From assembly GCA_021845905.1 (NCBI GenBank), contig JAJZVA010000015.1, positions 1 through 58,436 on the forward strand: a DNA stretch of 58,436 nucleotides, written 5' to 3'. Shown piece by piece: positions 17,112-25,510 of this stretch (position 1 is the first letter of the stretch; every line of letters starts with the position of its first letter). A model generated the notes under the pieces. That model had not been told where the DNA came from, made no database searches, and saw nothing but the letters and a program-made list of their open reading frames with translations. The stretch is from Pseudomonadota bacterium (lineage in GTDB: Bacteria > Pseudomonadota > Alphaproteobacteria > Micavibrionales > UBA2020). Both the position numbers and the translations under genes were made by a program.

Positions 17112-17822
17112 TCAGTCGTTCTTTTTGAATTTTTCCCACAAGTCGGGGCGGCGCTCTTTCGTGATGGCTTCGGATTGTTCGTGCCGCCATGCCGCGACCC
17201 TGGCGTGATGGCCGGAGAGCAGCACTTCCGGCACCGCGCGTTCCACGCCGTCCGGGCCCGTCCAGCGCGCGGGGCGCGTGTAATGCGGATATTCCAAAAG
17301 GCCGTTCTCGAAGCTTTCCTCGTCATGCGTGCCGGCGTTGCCGATCACGTCCGGCAAAAGCCGCACAATCGCGTCGAGCAAAATCATCGCCGCCGGTTCG
17401 CCGCCGGAAAGAACGTAGTCGCCGATGGAAATTTCCTCGGCGTCGTAAGCGTCGAGCAGCCTTTGGTCGACGCCTTCATAGCGTCCGCAGAGAATGGCAA
17501 GCCGCTGTTCGCGCGCAAGCGCATGCGCCATTTTCTGGGTCAAAGGCTTGCCGCGCGGGGTCATGTAAATAAAGCGGCCGAGCGGCTGATGCGCATGAAG
17601 CGCGCGGTCGAGCAGGTCGGGCTTCATCACCATGCCCGCGCCGCCGCCGAAGGGCGTGTCGTCCACGGTTTTGTGGTTGTCGGTGGCGAAATCGCGGAGC
17701 TGCACGGTTTCGAGAGACCAGATGCCGCGCTCCAGCGCCTTGCCGGAAAGGCTTTGCCCCAGAAAGCCCGGAAACATCTCGGGAAAGAGCGTGAAGAGCG
17801 CGACATGAAACGGTGCGGTCAT
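17112..17822 (-). CDS. trmD: tRNA (guanine37-N1)-methyltransferase
   Basis: Methylates G37 next to the anticodon in several tRNAs, preventing +1 frameshifting. The 236-aa protein has the SPOUT-fold markers [48 protein letters not shown] and [18 protein letters not shown] at 17822 is preferred, two bases after the rimM stop; a TTG two codons upstream overlaps the rimM stop and is an alternative. It is part of the rpsP-rimM-trmD operon. Confidence 0.95.
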   Translation of the reverse strand: MTAPFHVALFTLFPEMFPGFLGQSLSGKALERGIWSLETVQLRDFATDNHKTVDDTPFGGGAGMVMKPDLLDRALHAHQPLGRFIYMTPRGKPLTQKMAHALAREQRLAILCGRYEGVDQRLLDAYDAEEISIGDYVLSGGEPAAMILLDAIVRLLPDVIGNAGTHDEESFENGLLEYPHYTRPARWTGPDGVERAVPEVLLSGHHARVAAWRHEQSEAITKERRPDLWEKFKKND

Positions 17823-17824
17823 TT

Positions 17825-18367
17825 TCAATCCAGCAATCCGGGCGGGATGATCACCGTCGCTTCTTTGGCGGCGAGGTCGACGCGCGGCACGTTGGCGTTG
17901 GTGAAAGGCAGGTAAAAGCTCGCGCCTTTTGATTTGCCGTCTTTTTGCGGCTTGATCTCCAGAAGGTCGCCGCCGCCGAAGTTGGCCACGGCGATGATTT
18001 TTCCGAGAGGCTCTCCGTTTTCATCCGTCACCGCAAGCCCGACCAGATCGACGTGATAGTAGGTGTGTTCGTCCTCGATCTTCGGCAGGCGGCCGCGCGG
18101 CACGTAGAGTTTCGCGCCGCGCAAAGAGTCCGCCGCGGTGCGGTCCGCGACGCCTTCCAGCGTCGCGAGGAAAATCCCGCCGTGCGGCTGGAGCGACGTG
18201 AACGTGAAGGCGGGCTTGCCCGAAGCGTCGCAAAGCGGCGCGTAATCCGCGAGCTTTTCCGGCGCGTCGCTGAAGACTTTCACCTTCAAAACGCCCCGTA
18301 CGCCATGCACGCCGACGATTTCGGCCATGCAGACAAGATCGGCGGATACGGCCTCTTTGCTGCGCAC
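17825..18367 (-). CDS. rimM: 16S rRNA processing protein RimM
   Basis: An assembly factor for the head of the 30S subunit that binds ribosomal protein S19. The 180-aa product has the N-terminal barrel motif [18 protein letters not shown] and a PRC-barrel C-terminal half ([28 protein letters not shown]). A GTG at 18367 is used as start; an ATG at 18331 (MAEIVG) would cut the protein very close to the domain. It is nine bases after rpsP and two before trmD. Confidence 0.93.
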   Translation of the reverse strand: MRSKEAVSADLVCMAEIVGVHGVRGVLKVKVFSDAPEKLADYAPLCDASGKPAFTFTSLQPHGGIFLATLEGVADRTAADSLRGAKLYVPRGRLPKIEDEHTYYHVDLVGLAVTDENGEPLGKIIAVANFGGGDLLEIKPQKDGKSKGASFYLPFTNANVPRVDLAAKEATVIIPPGLLD

Positions 18368-18376
18368 GGAAGGGGT

Positions 18377-18751
18377 TTAAGCTTCGGCGGCGGCTTCGGC
18401 GGGCGCGCTGGCCGCTGCGGCTTTTTCGGCGCGCTCTTTCTTGCGCTCGGTCATCTTGGCCTTGGCGACGGCCTTTTTCGGGTTGTTCTTCCTGGCGGGC
18501 ATGGCGATGACGCCGGCCTTGCCGAGGAAAATCGCCACGCGGTCGGACGCCTGCGCGCCTTTCGAGAGCCAGAATTTGGCGCGGTCGGCGTTCAGGCGCA
18601 CGCGGTCGGCGTGGTCTTTCGGCAGTTTCGGGTCGTAGGTGCCGATCTGCTCGATGAAGCGGCCGTCACGCGCCGCGCGGCTTTCCGCGACGACGATGTG
18701 GTAGTAAGGGCGGTTTTTTGCGCCCCAGCGGGCCATGCGTATTTTCAACAT
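18377..18751 (-). CDS. rpsP: 30S ribosomal protein S16
   Basis: The 124-aa product starts [20 protein letters not shown], the S16 signature, followed by [20 protein letters not shown]. The start at 18751 has GGAGA seven bases upstream; an upstream ATG is rejected because it places extra residues before the conserved N-terminus. The C-terminus has an Ala/Lys/Glu-rich extension common in alphaproteobacteria. It is the first gene of rpsP-rimM-trmD. Confidence 0.96.
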   Translation of the reverse strand: MLKIRMARWGAKNRPYYHIVVAESRAARDGRFIEQIGTYDPKLPKDHADRVRLNADRAKFWLSKGAQASDRVAIFLGKAGVIAMPARKNNPKKAVAKAKMTERKKERAEKAAAASAPAEAAAEA

Positions 18752-18844
18752 TTCAGTTTCTCCGTTCTTTTTCAGTGGCTGCAATTAAAAATTTTATGAG
18801 ACTGCAACCGTTTCGTCTCAAATTTCAGTTCCTTAAATTCCGTT

Positions 18845-20296
18845 TTATTTCTCCGGAAAGGGGTTGGGGCCGAGGATGCCGTGTCCGCCGCCCAAACCAT
18901 TGCCTTGTGCCTGCATGTTTTTGGCCATTTCTTCCATCTCGTTCATCGCGTTTCCGCCGAGCATGCCTTGCAGGCTGCGCATCATGCCCTTGCCGCCGAG
19001 CTTGTTCATGCGCTTCATCATCGTCTGCATGTCCTGAAACTGCTTCAGGACCTGATTGACCTGCTGCACCGTGGTGCCGGAACCGGCGGCGATGCGCTTC
19101 CTGCGCGAGGCGTTGAGCAGGTCGGGTTTGGCGCGTTCCTTGTTGGTCATGGAAAGAATGATGGCTTCGTGCTTTTTGAGGATGCCGTCGTCGAGGTTCG
19201 CGCCCGCCATGGCGTTCTTGATCTTGCCGACGCCGGGCAGCATGCTCATCAGGCCGGAAAGGCCGCCCATCTTCTGCATCTGGCGGAGCTGGTCGAGATA
19301 ATCGCCGAGGTCGAAGTTACCCTTGGCGAGCTTTTCGGCGGCCTTCTTCGCGTCTTCGAGCTTGATGTTTTCGGAGGCTTTTTCGACCAGGCTGACGATG
19401 TCGCCCATGTCGAGGATGCGCCCCGCGATGCGCGCCGCGTCGAACGGCTGCAGAGCGTCCATCTGCTCGCCGACGCCGAGGAACTTGATCGGCTTTTGCG
19501 TGACCGCGCGCATGGAGAGCGCCGCGCCGCCGCGCGCGTCGCCGTCAATGCGGGTGAGGATGATGCCGGTGATGCCGACGCGGGAATGGAAGTTTTCCGC
19601 CGTGACGACGGCGTCCTGACCCGTGAGGCTGTCGGCGACGAGCAGGGTTTCGACCGGTTTGGCGAGATCGCGCACGGCGATCAGTTCGTTCATCAAATCG
19701 TCGTCGATGGACAGACGGCCCGCGCTGTCGAGGATCAGCACGTCATAGCCTTCGAGCTTCGCGGCTTTGAGCGCGCGCTGGGTGATGGCGGCGGGTTTTT
19801 CGCCCGCGACGATCGGCAATGTCGCGACATTGATCTGCCTGCCCAGAATTTCCAGCTGTTCCTGCGCCGCCGGACGATACACGTCGAGCGAAGCGAGCAG
19901 CACTTTCTTGCGCAGCTTGTTCGTGATGAATTTGCCGAGTTTTCCCGCGCTGGTGGTTTTGCCCGAGCCTTGCAGGCCGGCCATGAGGATCACGGCGGGC
20001 GGCTGCGTCGCGAGATTGAGTTCGGCATTTTCGTGGCCGAGCGTTTCGATGAGCGCGTCGTGGACGATCTTGACGACCTGCTGGCCCGGGGTGACGGAGC
20101 GCAGGACTTTTTCGCCGATCGCTTCTGCGCGCACCTTGTCGATGAACGCCTTGACGACCGGCAGGGCGACGTCGGCTTCGAGCAACGCCGTGCGGATGTC
20201 GCGCAAGGCGAGCAACACGTCTTCCTCTTTCAGCGCGCCGCGCTTCTTGAGGGCGTCGAGGACGTTGCCAAGCTTTCCGGTCAGGTTTTCAAACAT
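18845..20296 (-). CDS. ffh: signal recognition particle protein Ffh
   Basis: The SRP54 GTPase that, with 4.5S RNA, delivers membrane proteins to FtsY at the inner membrane. The 483-aa protein has the N domain, G1 GLQGSGKTTSAGKL, DVYRPAAQEQL, the DSAGR motif (DVLILDSAGR), and TRIDGDARGGAALS, then a Met-rich M domain (QTMMKRMNKLGGKGMM, MNEMEEMAKNMQ). It precedes rpsP in the same direction, as is usual. The gene encoding the 4.5S RNA was not found in the window. Confidence 0.97.
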   Translation of the reverse strand: MFENLTGKLGNVLDALKKRGALKEEDVLLALRDIRTALLEADVALPVVKAFIDKVRAEAIGEKVLRSVTPGQQVVKIVHDALIETLGHENAELNLATQPPAVILMAGLQGSGKTTSAGKLGKFITNKLRKKVLLASLDVYRPAAQEQLEILGRQINVATLPIVAGEKPAAITQRALKAAKLEGYDVLILDSAGRLSIDDDLMNELIAVRDLAKPVETLLVADSLTGQDAVVTAENFHSRVGITGIILTRIDGDARGGAALSMRAVTQKPIKFLGVGEQMDALQPFDAARIAGRILDMGDIVSLVEKASENIKLEDAKKAAEKLAKGNFDLGDYLDQLRQMQKMGGLSGLMSMLPGVGKIKNAMAGANLDDGILKKHEAIILSMTNKERAKPDLLNASRRKRIAAGSGTTVQQVNQVLKQFQDMQTMMKRMNKLGGKGMMRSLQGMLGGNAMNEMEEMAKNMQAQGNGLGGGHGILGPNPFPEK

Positions 20297-20651
20297 CTCT
20301 TTTTGTTCCTCATATACACATAGTCTTTTCGCCCCGGTGAGCGTATCTTCGCCGACCGGGGGACGCGGAGCGCTGAAACTTCCAAAAGGCGGAGGTTTGG
20401 CTTCGTCAAAAACTTAGACCTATATATATGTGCGCGGACGGATGAGAGTCAAGTCATTTTAGGGAATATGGGATCTTTATATTTACATAACGCAAAAATG
20501 AAGGATTGAAGACAGGGAGGGCGCGAAATCATCAGAAATACGGGTAAATACAGGCAAATGCGGGCAGATACGGTTCTTTTATAGGCAAATGCGGAGGCTT
20601 GCGGACAAATGCGGGTGTTTTGCGGGCAAATATGGACAAGATTTTCAGGCT
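20297..20651. other. intergenic region upstream of ffh
   Basis: A gene-free stretch of about 355 bp. The ffh-proximal part forms a leader on the minus strand with a hairpin: CCCCGGT (20332-20338) pairs with ACCGGGG (20355-20361). An AT-rich stretch around 20410-20515 could hold the ffh promoter, although no convincing boxes were assigned. The distal part (20536-20637) is a degenerate repeat of about 10 bp. Confidence 0.55.
20536..20637. repeat. degenerate 10-bp tandem repeat, AAATRCGGGY type
   Basis: Consecutive units AAATACGGGT (20536), AAATACAGGC (20546), AAATGCGGGC (20556) and AGATACGGTT (20566) are in exact 10-bp register. After an interruption come AAATGCGGAG (20587), GCTTGCGGAC (20597), AAATGCGGGT (20607), an 11-base unit, and AAATATGGAC (20628). 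It lies just past the stop of the first HExxH gene. Confidence 0.75.
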
Positions 20652-21704
20652 TCAGGCGGGTGCGCGGGCGGGAACTGCATTTGGCGCAGGCGCGGCTTTT
20701 TGCACGATCGGCATGTTGAAGAGAATATCTTCCTGCGCCAGCTTGAATTCGCGCAGCTTCAGTTTTTGACGCAACGCGTTCCGCTCGTCCTGCGGGATGT
20801 TGAGAGGCTTGCCGTCCATGGCTGCCTCATCACGCAGATACCCGTCGAGCAGAATTCTGCCGCACCTGAAGCCGTAATAGCCGTTTCCGGGATCAAGCGT
20901 GATTTTCGCGAGCTCTTTGAAAGCGTCTTCCGGAGACGTGGAAAATGATTTTACAATCGGCGCGTAAATTTCATGCAGATAGTCAATCACGGCTGGCGGC
21001 GGCGCATATCGCATGGCGAACCGCCAGGCCAGATTGGCAGTTTTGTCGGCATCCATGTTTTTGAAATCGATCATATCCTTGCGCTTGATGATTTCTTCGA
21101 GAACGAAGGAGGTGAAATGCGAAATGGCGTGTGTTTTATTGTTCTTTTTCGCCATATAGATAGCGCGGTGGAGCGGATTTGCGGGGTCGTCAGCGGTTTC
21201 TTCCTCCGTGCCGTAGCGCTGATAATGAGACAGCAGGGAGTAGGAGTCGGCGATGCATTCGGCGATTGTGGCTTCGGACAAGTTGTTGTCTTTAAATCCT
21301 TCAGGCGTTGTCAGATGCCCCAATTCATGATCAAGAATATAAAGAAGAAGTTTCTTGGCTTTTCCGGACAGGCTGGAGAGTTCTTTTTCCAGTTTTTCTT
21401 TTTTTATCACGTCGGCCATGTCGAGCACGATGAATTTTATATCCGTATTTTCAAACAAGATCACTTCCGATCCTTCAAGATCGTTTATCCGGTAAAATTT
21501 GTTTATACAATTCAGGGCTTCTTCTTTTTTGTTTTCAGGCATGTCTCTTCCGCTATAGAGGCGAAGAGAGTGTATATTGTAGACGCTGAGCTTGTCCTTC
21601 AGAGCGGGAAAACGCTCTTCCGTCTCGTCAACAAAGCCCTGACAAAGTTCATCTATCGTGCTTACCCTGTCATGCAGTTGCTGTTTTGCTGTTACGTTTG
21701 TCAT
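20652..21704 (-). CDS. predicted HExxH metallopeptidase-like protein (paralogue A)
   Basis: A 350-aa protein of unrecognised family with a zinc-peptidase signature. HELGH at residues 126-130 would supply two zinc-binding His and the catalytic Glu; AECIADSY at 148-155 could supply the third ligand (Glu149), a gluzincin-like spacing of 18 residues. It has no signal peptide or membrane helix. It shares with the adjacent gene the blocks DHELxH, HYQRYG, HFTSFVLEEIIKRKDMIDF, and a C-terminal FNMPIVQK followed by a Pro/Ala tail. It is more AT-rich than housekeeping neighbours. The two genes probably arose by duplication; substrate and role are unknown. Confidence 0.75.
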   Translation of the reverse strand: MTNVTAKQQLHDRVSTIDELCQGFVDETEERFPALKDKLSVYNIHSLRLYSGRDMPENKKEEALNCINKFYRINDLEGSEVILFENTDIKFIVLDMADVIKKEKLEKELSSLSGKAKKLLLYILDHELGHLTTPEGFKDNNLSEATIAECIADSYSLLSHYQRYGTEEETADDPANPLHRAIYMAKKNNKTHAISHFTSFVLEEIIKRKDMIDFKNMDADKTANLAWRFAMRYAPPPAVIDYLHEIYAPIVKSFSTSPEDAFKELAKITLDPGNGYYGFRCGRILLDGYLRDEAAMDGKPLNIPQDERNALRQKLKLREFKLAQEDILFNMPIVQKAAPAPNAVPARAPA

Positions 21705-21806
21705 TTCGTCCTCGAAAAGCGATTTATTTATTATATGTAAAATATAAAAAGAGTCAAGAACGCGATAAAAAATACTTATAAATCAATAATATATTATTAC
21801 ACGCAC

Positions 21807-21838
21807 AAAAAAACCGGCCCGTGAAGGCCGGCTTTTTT
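21807..21838. terminator. bidirectional intrinsic terminator
   Basis: CCGGCC (21814-21819) pairs with GGCCGG (21826-21831) around a six-base loop, with seven A on the left and six T on the right, so it works on both strands. It lies 19 bp past the stop of paralogue B (21857) and would end its transcript. Confidence 0.85.
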
Positions 21839-21856
21839 GATCCGTGCAACGCTGCT

Positions 21857-22936
21857 TCAGGCGGCTTTGAAAGACCGGTTGAAGCTGACCACATTGTTGC
21901 CCGGCGGTTTCGGCTTTTGCACGATCGGCATGTCGAAAAGAAGGCCGTCGTTTTCGAACTTTTCCGTGCGCGTTTTCAGCTTCGCCACGACGTCGTCGAG
22001 ATATTGCCTGGGCAGCTGGATGGGCCGGCCGTCGGGGTATGTGCCCGTTGCCAGCATGTCCTTCAGCCAGAGGCTTGCGAACTTGAAGGTGTAATAATCC
22101 GCCTTCGGATCGAGCGCCTTGCTGACCAGCGCCTTGACGCCTTCTTCCTTGTTGAAGCGGAAGATGTTGCGGATCGGCGCGAACGCAAAGGAGATATCCT
22201 GCACGACGCGTTTCGGCGGCATGTATTCCAGCGCGAAGCGGCGGGCGAGATCCGCCGTCTGTTGCGGCGTCAGTTTGTCGAAGTCGATCTTGTCCTTTTG
22301 CTTGTTGATGGCTTCGAGAACGAAAGAGGTGAAGTGCACGGAATCCCCGCTGAGGATGAAGTTTTCCGCCCGTCCGCCGGGGCTGACGTATTTGTTGTGC
22401 GCGTATTCGTCCACGCCGTAGCGCTGGTAGTGGCGGATTTGCGCGTAGGCGTCGGCGACGGACTCGCCGAGAAGGATATTGTAGTCATAGGCCGACTGGA
22501 CGTCCCTTGACGCGCCGTCCTTGATGGCGTTGTGCGCCAGTTCGTGATCCATGACATAAAGCAGATGTTGCTCCGTTTCCTTCGAAACGCCGGCGCGCTC
22601 CGCCGGGCTGACGGATTCGTTCATGAACACGAGCATCAGGTTGCGCTTTTCGTCGCGGGTGGCGGCGGAAGACATCGCTTTGTTACGCTCCATCTCCTTG
22701 TAAAGCTGGTGGTTGCTGATGTAATCCGGCACATCTTCCCTGGCGAGGCCCGTTTTCTGCTTGTCGACGGATTCGGCGTAGACTTTCTTTTCGTCCATGT
22801 CGACGATCAGAATCTGGCCCTTGAGGTGCGGAAAACGCGCGACGGCGTCATGGGCGAACTCGTTGAAGATTTCCGACAACGATCTCCCTTTGGGCGCAGG
22901 CGCCGCCTGCGATGAAGAAGATAGCGATGATTGCAT
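21857..22936 (-). CDS. predicted HExxH metallopeptidase-like protein (paralogue B)
   Basis: A 359-aa protein. Start ATG 22936 is preceded by AGGGGG; an upstream in-frame ATG is not. It begins with a Ser/Ala/Pro-rich stretch (MQSSLSSSSQAAPAPKG), then an unrecognised domain with HELAH at residues 131-135 and GESVADAY at 157-164 (candidate third ligand Glu158, spacing of 22 residues from the second His), then HYQRYG and VHFTSFVLEAINKQKDKIDF. The C-terminus has LLFDMPIVQK followed by Lys/Pro and an Asn/Ser-rich end. No signal peptide is present. The same pattern in paralogue A shows they are homologues. Its own terminator suggests it is transcribed separately. Confidence 0.78.
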   Translation of the reverse strand: MQSSLSSSSQAAPAPKGRSLSEIFNEFAHDAVARFPHLKGQILIVDMDEKKVYAESVDKQKTGLAREDVPDYISNHQLYKEMERNKAMSSAATRDEKRNLMLVFMNESVSPAERAGVSKETEQHLLYVMDHELAHNAIKDGASRDVQSAYDYNILLGESVADAYAQIRHYQRYGVDEYAHNKYVSPGGRAENFILSGDSVHFTSFVLEAINKQKDKIDFDKLTPQQTADLARRFALEYMPPKRVVQDISFAFAPIRNIFRFNKEEGVKALVSKALDPKADYYTFKFASLWLKDMLATGTYPDGRPIQLPRQYLDDVVAKLKTRTEKFENDGLLFDMPIVQKPKPPGNNVVSFNRSFKAA

Positions 22937-23120
22937 GATAGTAACCCCCTGTAGTTTTTTTTGAGATGAGATATCCACATAGCCTACGAAAGTTAGTATC
23001 AATTAGAGTATTGAAAGGGTTAATAATTTGTCAAGAAAATGCACTTTTTTAGTAATTTATTTTTACTTTATGAAATATTGTGGGCTGTTTTATTTTCCTC
23101 ATATCTGCTATTTATAGCGT

Positions 23121-24719
23121 ATGACAAAAGAATGGTGGTCTTTGGAAAATTATGCGCGCCGCATTCCTTATCTTAAGGAACGCGCGCAAATCGTTGCGGA
23201 GGTGCGCGAATTTTTTAATGCGCGCGGTTATCTCGAAGTCGAGACGCCGGCGTTGCAGATCGCGCCGTGCATGGAGCCGCATATAAAAGCGTTTCGCACG
23301 GAAAGCGTTTACAGCCCGGGCTTGTATCTTCACACCAGCCCCGAGTTCGCGATGAAAAAACTGCTCGTCGCGGGCCTGCCGAAAATCTATCAGATCGCGC
23401 AGGTGTTCCGCGACGAGGAAAAATCGAAACTGCACAGCCCGGCCTTCAGCCTGCTCGAATGGTATCAGGCGGGCATGGATTATAAGGAGATGATGCAGGA
23501 GACGATCGACCTCGTCCGCGCCGTCGTGCGGGAGAAGATCGTCTTTCACGGCAAAACCTCCGATCCGTGCGCGGAATGGGAAATCATCACGGTTGCCGGT
23601 GCCTTGAAAAAATACGCAGGCGTGGATATTTCCGCGCACCTTGGCGATCTTGCGCACATCAGGGCGGAAGCGGCGCGCATCGGCGTTTACGTGTCACCTC
23701 ATGACGACTGGGAAAACGCGCTTTTAAAAATCCTGATGGACAGGGTCGAGCCGCATCTCGGCGCGCCCGCGCCGGCGATTTTGTGCGATTATCCCGTTTC
23801 GATGGCCGCGCTCTCGCGCCCGAAGCCCGAAGATCCGCGCTTTGCCGAGCGGTTCGAGGTTTATATCTGCAGCGTCGAGCTTGCCAATGCCTTTGGCGAG
23901 CTGACGGACGCGACGGTGCAGCAGATGCGCTTCTTGCACGATATCGCCTTGCGCCGGAAAATTTACGGCGTCGATTATCCTCTGGATGAAGATTTTATCG
24001 CCGCGCTAAAACACGGCATGCCCGCCGCGAGCGGCAATGCGCTCGGCATCGACCGTCTCGTCATGCTGCTGACCGGCGCGGAGGATATCGCGCTGGTGCG
24101 GGCGGCGCCGGTGGAGGAAAATCGGCACACCGGCTGGACGGCGCTGCATCATGCCGCAGCCGCCGAGGCAGAAGGCATCGACGTGGCGAAGATCGTGGCG
24201 GAGTTGTTGGATGCGGGGGCGGATCCGCACGCGCCCGACAGGAAAGGCGACACGGCCTTCAATATCGCCGCGCCGTCCTCGCCGGTTGCGGGGCGCTTGA
24301 TGACCTTGCATTGGCTTTCAGGAAAAACAGCGAAGGGGCTGAACGAAACATCGGGTTCGCACGGCTCGACGCTTGCGCAATATATCGCCAAATGGTCGCG
24401 TGACGACGAGATCGAGGCGCATTTGAAAACAGAAGGCTTGAAGATCGATATTCAAAACGCCAGCGGCTGGACCCCGCTCCATGCGGCGGCGGCGATGGGC
24501 CGCGCAAAGGCGGTGGAGGTTCTCGCGCGATTCTATGATGCTAAATCCCGCGCCGCCCTGACGAGGGAAGAATACCGCGCGAATTATAACGGACATACGG
24601 TCGTTTACGCGGCGGGTCTGGACGCGGCGGGCATTGCGCGTGCGCGGCTTGCGCAGGATAAAGGCCTCTCGCCCGCCTTGCGCGAAGATTTGCAAGCGTG
24701 CGGAGAGCTTCTCGTTTAA
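23121..24719 (+). CDS. epmA: EF-P--lysine lysyltransferase EpmA fused to C-terminal ankyrin repeats
   Basis: Residues 1 to about 330 are a complete EpmA/GenX (class II lysyl-tRNA-synthetase-like) enzyme, which attaches (R)-beta-lysine to elongation factor P. Visible: EVETPALQIAP, LYLHTSPEFAMKKLL, the motif 2 region FRDEEKSKLHSPAFSLLEWY, SVELANAFGELTD, and motif 3 GNALGIDRLVMLLTGA ending near residue 320. The reading frame then continues without interruption into about 195 residues with ankyrin-type repeats: TGWTALHHAAAAE (337-349), VAELLDAGADPHAPDRKGDTAFNIAA, and SGWTPLHAAAAMGRAKAVEVLAR (448-470), with later weaker copies. EpmA is normally about 330-350 aa and has no such tail. EF-P and EpmB genes are not in the window. 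A start at 23121 gives the canonical WWSLENYARRIPYL N-terminus. Confidence 0.88.
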   Translation: MTKEWWSLENYARRIPYLKERAQIVAEVREFFNARGYLEVETPALQIAPCMEPHIKAFRTESVYSPGLYLHTSPEFAMKKLLVAGLPKIYQIAQVFRDEEKSKLHSPAFSLLEWYQAGMDYKEMMQETIDLVRAVVREKIVFHGKTSDPCAEWEIITVAGALKKYAGVDISAHLGDLAHIRAEAARIGVYVSPHDDWENALLKILMDRVEPHLGAPAPAILCDYPVSMAALSRPKPEDPRFAERFEVYICSVELANAFGELTDATVQQMRFLHDIALRRKIYGVDYPLDEDFIAALKHGMPAASGNALGIDRLVMLLTGAEDIALVRAAPVEENRHTGWTALHHAAAAEAEGIDVAKIVAELLDAGADPHAPDRKGDTAFNIAAPSSPVAGRLMTLHWLSGKTAKGLNETSGSHGSTLAQYIAKWSRDDEIEAHLKTEGLKIDIQNASGWTPLHAAAAMGRAKAVEVLARFYDAKSRAALTREEYRANYNGHTVVYAAGLDAAGIARARLAQDKGLSPALREDLQACGELLV

Positions 24720-25453
24720 GCGGCGAAGCGGCGCGCGCTGTCATAGCCTAAACCCAGCGCGACGCTGGAAAGTTTGTTGTCCTCGGAGAGCGCGGCGGCG
24801 GGGAATCCGTTTTTAATGAAACGTTTCAAGAGCGGCGTCTCCGTTGGCCCGCCGGTGAGGACAACCAGCTTGATCCTGTCTTTCGCAACGTTGAACAGGG
24901 CGAGGCATTCCGCAATCGCGGAGGATATTTTCTCCACGTCGGAGGCAATGGCGTCTTCGAAATCCCTGCGCGTCATGTCGATGCTGAAATCAGGCTCGAT
25001 CAATCCCAAATTCGCCGTCGTGCTTTCCGCATCCGTCAGGGCGATCTTCGCCTGCTCGGTGATATCGAGCAGGTTGTGGCCGGTTTCGCCTTCCAGCACG
25101 TTTTGGCAGCGGTCGTGTTTTCGTCCGGCACGCGGATCGAGGCGGATGACCATGAAATCCGATGTGCCGCCGATGATCTCGTCGAACTTGCGCGGCCTGT
25201 TGTTGACCTGCGTGCTAAAGTTCATCAGGTTGGTGCCGAGCAATCTTTTCAGGCTACGCATGAAGCGTCCTTCTTCGCCTTCGGTGAAAAGCCGCATGGC
25301 GGCATGGCCGTAGACGGGCGGCTTTTGAAGCGGATAAAAAAGCGCGCTTGGCAGGGTGATGTTGTTTTGTTCCACCGGCGCGAGCCTGACGCCTTGTTCA
25401 TCCGCGATGGCGATGGCCGAGTTCGAGGTGCCGAAATCAATCCCGCAATACAT
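24716..25453 (-). CDS. Hsp70/YegD-family protein with two in-frame internal deletions
   Basis: 245 aa, against roughly 430-450 in the YegD-type family. The N-terminal phosphate-1 motif GIDFGTSNSAIAI and the C-terminal adenosine-site LTGGPTETPLLKRFI are intact. Between them the family's middle is missing in two places. One gap follows NNRPRKFDE, where the chain jumps to IIGGTSDFMVIRL, so about 100 residues with the rest of subdomain I are absent. The second follows RAGRKHDR, jumping to LEGETGHNLLDITEQAKIALTD, so about 100 residues of the second lobe are absent. The phosphate-2 motif is altered (EIIGGT where DIGGGT is expected). Frame is preserved throughout and the ribosome-binding site GGAGGTGA is strong, yet a functional ATPase is unlikely. 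The stop overlaps the end of the EpmA-ankyrin gene by 4 bp. Confidence 0.72.
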   Translation of the reverse strand: MYCGIDFGTSNSAIAIADEQGVRLAPVEQNNITLPSALFYPLQKPPVYGHAAMRLFTEGEEGRFMRSLKRLLGTNLMNFSTQVNNRPRKFDEIIGGTSDFMVIRLDPRAGRKHDRCQNVLEGETGHNLLDITEQAKIALTDAESTTANLGLIEPDFSIDMTRRDFEDAIASDVEKISSAIAECLALFNVAKDRIKLVVLTGGPTETPLLKRFIKNGFPAAALSEDNKLSSVALGLGYDSARRFAA

Positions 25454-25510
25454 GGCGTCACCTCCTTCAAAAGGGGTGATTTCTAAATGTTTTCTTTCAA
25501 GCTGTCAACT

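Noticed and set aside
20536-20637. Possible CRISPR array
   Set aside because: Units are about 10 bp and degenerate, with no spacers and no cas genes nearby.
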